NCBI RefSeq assembly: GCF_030285365.1
Contig: NZ_JASVDS010000006.1
Coordinates: forward strand, 1-64,000
Length of the DNA: 64,000 nt
Origin: Roseateles subflavus
GTDB taxonomy: Bacteria; Pseudomonadota; Gammaproteobacteria; Burkholderiales; Burkholderiaceae_C
Reading direction: 5' to 3'
The notes below the pieces were generated by a model, which was not told where the DNA came from, ran no database searches, and saw only the letters and a program-made list of their open reading frames with translations. The position numbers and the translations under genes were made by a program. Position 1 is the stretch's first letter. The number at the start of each line of letters is the position of its first letter. Of the stretch, positions 58,413 to 64,000 are shown piece by piece.

Positions 58413-59393
58413 ATGCATGCTTGGATCAGCCCCGACGCCGCCGGCGTGGACACCCTGCGCTGGGAGCCCCGCCCGCTGCCCTTGCCCGCGGCCGGCGAGG
58501 TGCGCGTGCGCATCCATGCCGCGAGCCTGAACTTCCCTGATCTCCTCATCGTGCAGGGCAAGTACCAGATGCGCCCCCCGCTGCCCTTCGTGCCCGGCGC
58601 CGAGTTCGCGGGGGTCGTGGAAGCGGTGGGAGAAGGCGTGCGGCACCTGCAGCCCGGCTCCCGCGTCGCCGGCTTCACGGGCACCGGCGGCTTTGCCACG
58701 CACGCCTGCGTCAGCGCCGCCCTGCTGGCCCCGCTGCCCGACGCCTTTGACCTTGAAGCCGCAGCGGCCTTCATCTGCACCTATGCCACGAGCCAGCACG
58801 CCCTCCTGGACCGCGCGCAACTGCAGCCCGGCGAGACAGTGCTGGTGCTCGGTGCCGCCGGCGGCGTCGGCACGGCAGCGATCCAGCTGGCCAAGGCGGC
58901 GGGCGCGACGGTGATCGCAGCGGCCTCGAGCACCGAGAAGAGCCAGCGCTGCCGGGCCATTGGCGCCGACCATGTCATCGACCTCTCGACGCAGGATCTG
59001 CGCAACACCCTGAAAGAGCTGACAGGGGGCCAGGGGCCGAACGTCATCTACGACCCCGTCGGCGGCGAGCTCAGCGAGGCGGCCTTCCGCTCCATCGCCT
59101 GGCGCGGCCGGCATCTCGTGGTGGGCTTTGCCCAGGGGCAGATCCCCGCCCTGCCCCTGAACCTGTGCCTGCTCAAGGGAGCCTCGCTCATCGGCGTCTT
59201 CTGGGGCGAGTTCGCCAAGCGCGAGCCACAGCGCAATGCGGCGATGCTGGGCGAGCTCGTGCGCCTGCATCTTGCCGGGCGCATCGCGCCGGTGATCGAT
59301 CAGCGCTTCGCCATGCGCGATCTGCCGGCTGCCTTCGCCCGCATGCAGTCTCGCCAGGTGACGGGCAAGGTCCTGCTGATCAACGAGCCCTGA
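58413..59393 (+). CDS. NADPH:quinone oxidoreductase family protein
   Basis: 326 residues from MHAWISPDAAGVDTL with GAAGGAGAA upstream. A zinc-independent medium-chain dehydrogenase/reductase: GroES-like domain (about 1-125), then the Rossmann motif VLVLGAAGGVGTAAIQLAKA (about 143-162) and NVIYDPVGG. No zinc-ligand cysteines are in the expected places. Quinone or enoyl substrates are typical of the family; which one applies is unknown. Confidence 0.88.
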   Translation: MHAWISPDAAGVDTLRWEPRPLPLPAAGEVRVRIHAASLNFPDLLIVQGKYQMRPPLPFVPGAEFAGVVEAVGEGVRHLQPGSRVAGFTGTGGFATHACVSAALLAPLPDAFDLEAAAAFICTYATSQHALLDRAQLQPGETVLVLGAAGGVGTAAIQLAKAAGATVIAAASSTEKSQRCRAIGADHVIDLSTQDLRNTLKELTGGQGPNVIYDPVGGELSEAAFRSIAWRGRHLVVGFAQGQIPALPLNLCLLKGASLIGVFWGEFAKREPQRNAAMLGELVRLHLAGRIAPVIDQRFAMRDLPAAFARMQSRQVTGKVLLINEP

Positions 59394-59460
59394 CCCCGCT
59401 ACGCTGCGCGCCATTCGCGATCGGGCAACATGAGCTTGCAGACTCCCCGCTTTCAGGGGC

Positions 59461-59488
59461 TTGGTTCGAGGGTCCAGTACGCTAGGAT
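59461..59488 (+). promoter_or_regulatory. Sigma-70-like promoter of the response regulator gene
   Basis: TTGGTT, 16 bases, then TAGGAT, ending 25 bases before the ATG at 59514. Both hexamers match the consensus at four positions. Confidence 0.5.
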
Positions 59489-59513
59489 GCAAGTCTGCTG
59501 AGCCCCCCGGACC

Positions 59514-60257
59514 ATGGCCGTCAAAGTACTCATCCTCGAAGACAACCCCGTTGCCCGCAGCTTCCTGTGCCGTGTGGTGCGGGAAAGCTTCAGCGACACC
59601 ATGGAGCTCGTCGAAGCAGGTGACCTGGAGGGCGCCCGCAAGCAGCTGGCCCGCGTGGCCTCGCTGCCGCCGGAGCAAGGCTTCCGCCTCATCCTCGTGG
59701 ACCTCGAGCTGCCGGACGGCAATGGCATGGAACTGCTGGCGGAGATTGCCGGCAGCCCGGCCATCAAGATCGTCACCACGCTGTACTCCGACGACGACCA
59801 CCTCTTCCCAGCCCTGCAATGCGGGGCCGACGGCTACCTGCTCAAGGAAGACCGATTCGAAGTGCTCGTGGAGGAGTTGCAGCGCATCGTGCGCGGCCAG
59901 CCGCCGCTGTCGCCGGCCATTGCGCGCCGCCTGCTGTCTCACTTCCGCCCCGGTGGCAGCGGGGACAGCGGCCCCATGGGCCTGAACTCCGGCTTCGGCG
60001 CCCTCACCAGCCCAGGCGGCTTCGCCAGCAGCCGCAGCGTGGCGCTGGACCCGGCTCCGGAATGGGAACGCCTGACGCCTCGTGAGAACGAAGTCCTGAC
60101 CTATCTGAGCAAGGGTTTCACGATCAAGGAGATCGCGAACCTGATGGGCATCAAGTGGTTCACCGTGAACGACCACATCAAGTCCATCTACAAGAAGCTG
60201 AACGTCTCCAGCCGCGCGGAGGCCGCGGTGCTGGCCAGCAAGCAGGGGCTGGTCTGA
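59514..60257 (+). CDS. Orphan NarL/LuxR-type response regulator
   Basis: 247 residues. Receiver domain (about 1-125) with acidic ED at 9-10, phospho-acceptor Asp63 in ILVDLELPDGNG and lysine in GYLLKED. A Gly/Ser linker leads to a LuxR-type helix-turn-helix (about 180-240; LTPRENEVLTYLSKGFTIKEIANLM). No histidine kinase is adjacent, so the partner is elsewhere. The linker (about 145-175) is longer than usual. A terminator follows. Confidence 0.9.
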   Translation: MAVKVLILEDNPVARSFLCRVVRESFSDTMELVEAGDLEGARKQLARVASLPPEQGFRLILVDLELPDGNGMELLAEIAGSPAIKIVTTLYSDDDHLFPALQCGADGYLLKEDRFEVLVEELQRIVRGQPPLSPAIARRLLSHFRPGGSGDSGPMGLNSGFGALTSPGGFASSRSVALDPAPEWERLTPRENEVLTYLSKGFTIKEIANLMGIKWFTVNDHIKSIYKKLNVSSRAEAAVLASKQGLV

Positions 60258-60292
60258 CCGCCCCACCGCCGGCCAGGCCGGCCTGATCTCTC

Positions 60293-60314
60293 AAGGCGCC
60301 CACGGGCGCCTTTT
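60293..60314 (+). terminator. Rho-independent terminator after the response regulator
   Basis: AAGGCGCC and GGCGCCTT with a short loop and TTTT, 36 bases past the stop. Confidence 0.85.
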
Positions 60315-60428
60315 GTTTGGGCGCTTGGCCAAGCAGAACGGGCGCAGAGGCCGTCATGTCAGCGCCGTGCCCTGCGGACACCTCGGCCCTTGTAGTCCAG
60401 GATCCTGTCTGCGCACGAAGGCACCCCC

Positions 60429-60599
60429 ATGGACAACACCATGGACAACACCATGGACATCACCACCGCCTTCACCACGGACACCAACGCTGCCACCGAA
60501 GAACTCGCGACACCACATCCGGCATGGCGGGCCACGATGAATATCGCGCGCCCAAAGCAAAACGGCGACAAGACCTTGATCTTGTCGCCGTTCGCTTGA
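60429..60599 (+). CDS. Possible 56-residue open frame with ATGGACAACACC repeats
   Basis: The ATG begins two exact copies and one partial copy of a 12-bp unit (encoding MDNT, MDNT, MDIT). A GAAGG lies 7-11 bases upstream. The rest of the frame has no recognised motif, and its last third runs through the tRNA-His terminator hairpin on the other strand. It may be a real small protein or only a repeat that happens to be open. Confidence 0.3.
   Translation: MDNTMDNTMDITTAFTTDTNAATEELATPHPAWRATMNIARPKQNGDKTLILSPFA
60557..60592 (-). terminator. Rho-independent terminator for tRNA-His
   Basis: A perfect 12-bp inverted repeat (AACGGCGACAAG / CTTGTCGCCGTT) followed on the minus strand by TTTTG, 41 bases past the tRNA end. 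Confidence 0.82.
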
Positions 60600-60632
60600 G
60601 TCCTCAGCTTGACGCTGCTGACTCACATCCGG

Positions 60633-60709
60633 TGGGGTGGCTGATGGGACTCGAACCCACGACAACCAGAATCACAATCTGGGACTCTACCAACTGAGCT
60701 ACAGCCACC
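60633..60709 (-). tRNA. tRNA-His (anticodon GTG)
   Basis: Complete cloverleaf with the extra G-1 of histidine tRNAs, anticodon loop ATTGTGATT giving GTG, T-arm GGGTTCGAGTCC and encoded CCA. Confidence 0.95.
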
Positions 60710-60722
60710 GGTGAAGCCTTAG

Positions 60723-60752
60723 ATTATAAGCAGTATTTCATTCGCTTGGGAA
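60723..60752 (-). promoter_or_regulatory. Promoter of tRNA-His
   Basis: Minus strand: TTCCCA (60747-60752), 18 bases, then a perfect TATAAT (60723-60728), 13 bases before the tRNA 5' end. Confidence 0.72.
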
Positions 60753-60786
60753 GAGTTTTCTGAAAACTTTTTATTGAGCTTCAGAT

Positions 60787-62700
60787 TCAGTTCCCGACAG
60801 CGGCCGAGGCCGCCGCTGCCGCGGGCTTGATCGTCGTCTTGAGCTGCGTCTTGAGGGCCTTGTAGTAGGCATCCGTCTCGGCGGCGCTCCAGGCCTGGGC
60901 GTACTGCTGGGCCGTGCGGACCGGGTCGGCCACCTGGGCATCGCGCGGCAGGATCTGCGTCACCGCGGCGATCACATAGCTGCCATTGCCAGCTTCCACA
61001 CCCACAAAGCTCGGCAGCTTGCCGGCATCCGCCTGCAGGATGGCATTCAGCACCTTCGGCGGCAGCTTGCCGGCCTGGATGCGCGACACCGTCTGCGCGG
61101 CCTCGAGGGCATTCACGTCACCCGATGCCTTGAGCGCGGCCAGCTTCTCGGTGCCTGCCTTGACGGCCAGCACGGCGGCCTGGCGGGCGATCAGCAGCTG
61201 CGTGACCTGGGCCTTGACGTCGTCGAGCGCCGGCATGCGCAGCGGCTTGTAATCGGTCACGTGGGCAGCGACGAGCTGGCTCGGGCCGAACTCGACGGCT
61301 TCGGTGTTGCGCTTGTTCTGGATCGAATCCGTGGAGAACACCGACTCCAGCAGCTTCGCCGATGCCAGCGGGCCCTGGGCGTCCGCCGCCGGCTTGCGCT
61401 GGACGGACGCGGTGCGGATGCTCAGCTTCAGCTTCTCGGCCACGGGCTTGAGGCTGTCGGACTGCTCATAGACCGTGTTGCTGAAGGTCTCGGACAGCTC
61501 GGCGTAGCGCTTCTGCGCCAGCGACTTGCGGACTTCATCGTCAATCTCGGCACGCACCGCCTCGAAGGGCTTGGTGTCGCCGCCACGCACGGCCGTCAGC
61601 TGGATGACATGGAAGCCGAAATCACTCTCGACCACCTTGCTGATCTCGTTCGGCTTGAGCGCATAGGCCGCGTCCTCGAAGGGCTTGACCATCGCGCCGC
61701 GCGGGAAGAAGTCGAGATCGCCACCGCGGCTGGCCGAGCCTTCGTCCTGCGAGTTCTTGCGGGCGACATCGGCAAAGCTCGCCGGCGCCTTCTGGACCTG
61801 GGCCAGCAGCTCCTCGGCACGGGCGCGGGCCTTGGCCTTGTCGGCGTCGGAGGCGCTCTTGTCGGCCTTGATCAGGATGTGGCTGGCACGGCGCTCCTCA
61901 GCCACCGTGTAGCGGGCGCGGTTCTGCTCGTAGTAGTCGCGCAGCTCCTTGTCGGACACCGAAACGCTGCCCTTGAGGGCATCGAGATCCAGCACGACGT
62001 ACTCGATCTGCGCCACTTCCGGCAGCTGGAACTTGGCGACGTTGGCCGGATCCTTGAAGTAGGCCTCGACCTCGGCATCCGTCGGCTTGACCTGGGCGGC
62101 GAACTCCGCCGGGCTCACGGTCAGCAGGCGCACTTCACGGCGCTGGAAGAAGGCATCGAAGGCCTGGGCGGACAGCGTGGAGCCGGCGATGGCCGAACCC
62201 GACACGCCGCGCAGCACCTGCTCCTGCGCCATCCCCTCGCGCAGGCGGCGCTCGAACATCTGCGGGCTCATGCCCTGGCTGGCCAGCAGCGCGGCATTGA
62301 GCGAGCCATCCGGCTGACGGACCGCCGCGAACTGCGGGTCCGTGAGGAAGACGTGCTTGACCTGATCGTCGGACACCAGCCAGTGCTGGCGCTGCACGGC
62401 CGCCTGCAGCACGCGCTCACGCACGAGGGCGTCGAGCGACTGCTGGCGCGCCTCGGGCGAGTCCAGCAGCTTGGGATCCAGGTTGGGCATCTGCTGGCGC
62501 AGACGCTCCGACTGCTGGCGGTGGGCGTTGTCCCACTCGGCCTGCGTGATCTTCTGGCCGTCAATCTGGGCGACCGCGGCATTGCCGCCACCCATGAAGT
62601 TGCTGTAGCCGTTGACACCCAGCGCCACAAAGGACGGCAGGATCAGGACCAGCAGGATCAGCTGGAACAGACGGTTGTGCTTGCGAACGAAATCAAACAT
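60787..62700 (-). CDS. ppiD: Periplasmic peptidyl-prolyl isomerase PpiD
   Basis: 637 residues. An N-terminal membrane anchor (MFDFVRKHNRLFQLILLVLI...) leaves the rest in the periplasm. A SurA-N-like chaperone domain (about 40-260), a parvulin PPIase domain (about 265-365; RRASHILIKADKSASDADKAK then GDLDFFPRGAMVKPFEDAAY), and a C-terminal helical part follow. It assists folding of outer-membrane and secreted proteins near the Sec translocon. It follows hupB and tRNA-Val as in other Burkholderiales and E. coli (hupB-ppiD). Confidence 0.93.
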   Translation of the reverse strand: MFDFVRKHNRLFQLILLVLILPSFVALGVNGYSNFMGGGNAAVAQIDGQKITQAEWDNAHRQQSERLRQQMPNLDPKLLDSPEARQQSLDALVRERVLQAAVQRQHWLVSDDQVKHVFLTDPQFAAVRQPDGSLNAALLASQGMSPQMFERRLREGMAQEQVLRGVSGSAIAGSTLSAQAFDAFFQRREVRLLTVSPAEFAAQVKPTDAEVEAYFKDPANVAKFQLPEVAQIEYVVLDLDALKGSVSVSDKELRDYYEQNRARYTVAEERRASHILIKADKSASDADKAKARARAEELLAQVQKAPASFADVARKNSQDEGSASRGGDLDFFPRGAMVKPFEDAAYALKPNEISKVVESDFGFHVIQLTAVRGGDTKPFEAVRAEIDDEVRKSLAQKRYAELSETFSNTVYEQSDSLKPVAEKLKLSIRTASVQRKPAADAQGPLASAKLLESVFSTDSIQNKRNTEAVEFGPSQLVAAHVTDYKPLRMPALDDVKAQVTQLLIARQAAVLAVKAGTEKLAALKASGDVNALEAAQTVSRIQAGKLPPKVLNAILQADAGKLPSFVGVEAGNGSYVIAAVTQILPRDAQVADPVRTAQQYAQAWSAAETDAYYKALKTQLKTTIKPAAAAASAAVGN

Positions 62701-62780
62701 TCAAAACCTCGGAAGGGCCGAAGACGGACACCCCGTACTGGCGGATCACAAGGCCTGTCTCAGGCCACATCAATTGCGAC

Positions 62781-62804
62781 AAAGGCGAACCGGAGTTCGC
62801 CTTT
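62781..62804 (-). terminator. Hairpin terminator after tRNA-Val
   Basis: A perfect 10-bp inverted repeat (AAAGGCGAAC / GTTCGCCTTT) with a 4-base loop, 74 bases past tRNA-Val. The U-run is only three bases. Confidence 0.65.
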
Positions 62805-62877
62805 GCTGCGTGGAATTCTACCCGCACCCCGCCCGAGCCCCGGAGACTGGCCGGAGCCTGGTCACGCGACGCGGAGG

Positions 62878-62953
62878 TGGTGGGTGCTAACGGGCTCGAA
62901 CCGCTGACATCTTCCGTGTAAGGGAAGCGCTCTACCAACTGAGCTAAGCACCC
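62878..62953 (-). tRNA. tRNA-Val (anticodon TAC)
   Basis: Complete cloverleaf: GGGTGCT acceptor stem, anticodon loop CTTACAC giving TAC, T-arm GGTTCGAGCC, encoded CCA. Only 12 bases after hupB, so probably co-transcribed with it. Confidence 0.95.
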
Positions 62954-62965
62954 GAAAACCGGGAT

Positions 62966-63238
62966 TCAGTTCACCGCGTCCTTGAGCGCCTTGCCGGGAC
63001 GGAACTTGGGCACCTTGGCGGACTTGATCTTGATCGTGTCACCGGTGCGGGGATTGCGTCCACTGCGGGCGGCGCGCTTGGTCACGCTGAAGGTGCCGAA
63101 GCCTACCAGAGAAACCGTGCCGTTTTTCTTGAGCGTGGTCTTCACGCCGCCGATGACGGCCTCCAGCGCGCGAGCGGCGGCGGCCTTGGAGATGTCGGCC
63201 TGCTTGGCGATGTGCTCGATCAATTCAGACTTGTTCAC
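62966..63238 (-). CDS. hupB: DNA-binding protein HU
   Basis: 90 residues from a GTG ([18 protein letters not shown]); the frame extends 13 codons further up but HU begins at this point. The HU/IHF signature [21 protein letters not shown] lies in the DNA-binding arm, and the [16 protein letters not shown] end is typical. It bends DNA and compacts the nucleoid. A GAGGGGTAGG stretch precedes the GTG. Confidence 0.96.
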   Translation of the reverse strand: MNKSELIEHIAKQADISKAAAARALEAVIGGVKTTLKKNGTVSLVGFGTFSVTKRAARSGRNPRTGDTIKIKSAKVPKFRPGKALKDAVN

Positions 63239-63425
63239 GAACCTACCCCTCAACAACTTGCCTGGACGCGCAGGCACTCGGAATGGATGCCCTGACCTCG
63301 GGAGGCGAGCGCCGCACCTGCGTCAAGCGCCCCTCGGGGAAGCGGATTCTAGACCGAATCACCCCACGCGCCGGCCGGGTACAAGCCCGGATGTCACCGC
63401 CTCCGGCGCCCCGGCGGCCGCGCGT
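63239..63425. other. Intergenic region upstream of hupB
   Basis: 187 bases between hupB and the end of pgsA, containing the hupB promoter and leader. I see no clear -35/-10 pair and no strong hairpin. Confidence 0.35.
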
Positions 63426-63992
63426 TCAGCGGGCCTTGGCCCGGATTTCCGGGACGGCCTTCTGCAGGTAGTAGACCATCGACCAGATGGTCAGCACCAC
63501 GGCGGCCAGGATGAGCCAGGTGCCCCAGGTGCGCGTGGGAATCAGGCCGAAGAGCTGGCCGTCATAGAGCAGGAAGGGAATCGCCACCATCTGCACGGTG
63601 GTCTTGAGCTTGCCCACCATGTGCACCGCCACGCTGCGGGAGGCGCCGATCTGCGCCATCCATTCGCGCAGCGCCGAGATCGCGATCTCCCGGCCGATGA
63701 TGACGAGCGCCACCAGCGCGTTCACCCGCCCGAGCTCCAGGAGGATCAGCAGCGCCGCGCACACGAGGAACTTGTCCGCCACCGGATCCAGGAAGGCGCC
63801 GAAGGAGGACGTCTGGTTGAGCTTGCGCGCCAGGTAGCCGTCGAGCCAGTCCGTCAGGGCCACCAGCACGAACAGCGAAGTCGCGAACAGGTTCTGGTGC
63901 CCCGGTGCGATGTCCACGTAGAACACGCCGACGATCAGCGGGATCGCCACGATGCGAGCCCAGGTCAGCAAGGTTGGCAGGGTCAGGAACAT
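63426..63992 (-). CDS. pgsA: CDP-diacylglycerol--glycerol-3-phosphate 3-phosphatidyltransferase
   Basis: 188 residues beginning MFLTLPTLLTWARIVAIPLI. The CDP-alcohol phosphotransferase motif is complete: D-x2-D-G-x2-A-R, eight residues, G-x3-D-x3-D (DWLDGYLARKLNQTSSFGAF then LDPVADK). Five or six membrane helices. It makes phosphatidylglycerophosphate for anionic phospholipids. The start is eight bases from the window edge but matches the family. Confidence 0.95.
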   Translation of the reverse strand: MFLTLPTLLTWARIVAIPLIVGVFYVDIAPGHQNLFATSLFVLVALTDWLDGYLARKLNQTSSFGAFLDPVADKFLVCAALLILLELGRVNALVALVIIGREIAISALREWMAQIGASRSVAVHMVGKLKTTVQMVAIPFLLYDGQLFGLIPTRTWGTWLILAAVVLTIWSMVYYLQKAVPEIRAKAR

Positions 63993-64000
63993 GGGCGCAT

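Overview
The window is a stretch of conserved chromosome from a high-GC betaproteobacterium, almost certainly of the order Burkholderiales. The evidence is gene order: glmM-folP-ftsH-rlmE next to yhbY, a DUF4149 gene, greA and carB-carA; surE-pcm-nlpD-rpoS; pstSCAB-phoU-phoB-phoR; hupB-tRNA-Val-ppiD. A GC-rich palindromic intergenic repeat seen in this order (43333-43368) agrees. Family or genus cannot be fixed from the sequence alone. I see no insertion sequence, prophage, integrase or CRISPR array; this is core genome, so most novelty is in regulation and small genes.

Layout. 1-3521: start of a branched-chain amino-acid binding protein, a Pro/Ala-rich hypothetical coupled to holC, and pepA. 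3550-8349 (+): lptF-lptG for LPS export, a small CbiX/SirB-type chelatase beside a CysB-type regulator, and a methionine-type aminotransferase. 8406-16478: a FimV-like envelope protein, a Crp/Fnr regulator, an APH-fold kinase, a hypothetical divergent from a glutathione transferase, a 96-residue flagellar rod-like protein with a near-consensus sigma-28 promoter, a PAS-GGDEF protein with a degenerate active site, a secreted NTF2-like protein and tRNA-Arg. 16567-25701: an OPT transporter, tRNA-Pro with an odd repeat trailer, addA/addB helicase-nuclease genes and trxA. 25957-29624: rho, rpmE2 and a polytopic membrane protein.

29638-37078: the phosphate regulon (phoR, phoB, phoU, pstB, pstA, pstC, pstS, all on the minus strand). 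Pho-box repeats upstream of pstS face a second set oriented toward a FAS1 lipoprotein gene. 37178-48418: glmM, folP, ftsH (with a sigma-32 promoter), rlmE, yhbY, DUF4149, greA, carB, carA (with an attenuator-like leader). 48703-52919: a transglutaminase-DUF2569 fusion, a GlcG-like protein and a BI-1 family protein. 53035-58225: rlmD, then rpoS, nlpD, pcm and surE. 58413-64000: a quinone oxidoreductase, an orphan response regulator, tRNA-His, ppiD, tRNA-Val, hupB and pgsA.

The best candidates for something undescribed are the sigma-28-driven mini rod protein, the PAS-GGDEF protein that keeps its c-di-GMP I-site but not its A-site, the divergent Pho-box arrangement, the carA leader with two mutually exclusive structures, and the three 33-bp repeats between tRNA-Pro and its terminator. 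All coordinates and motifs were read by eye; no alignment or folding program was run.
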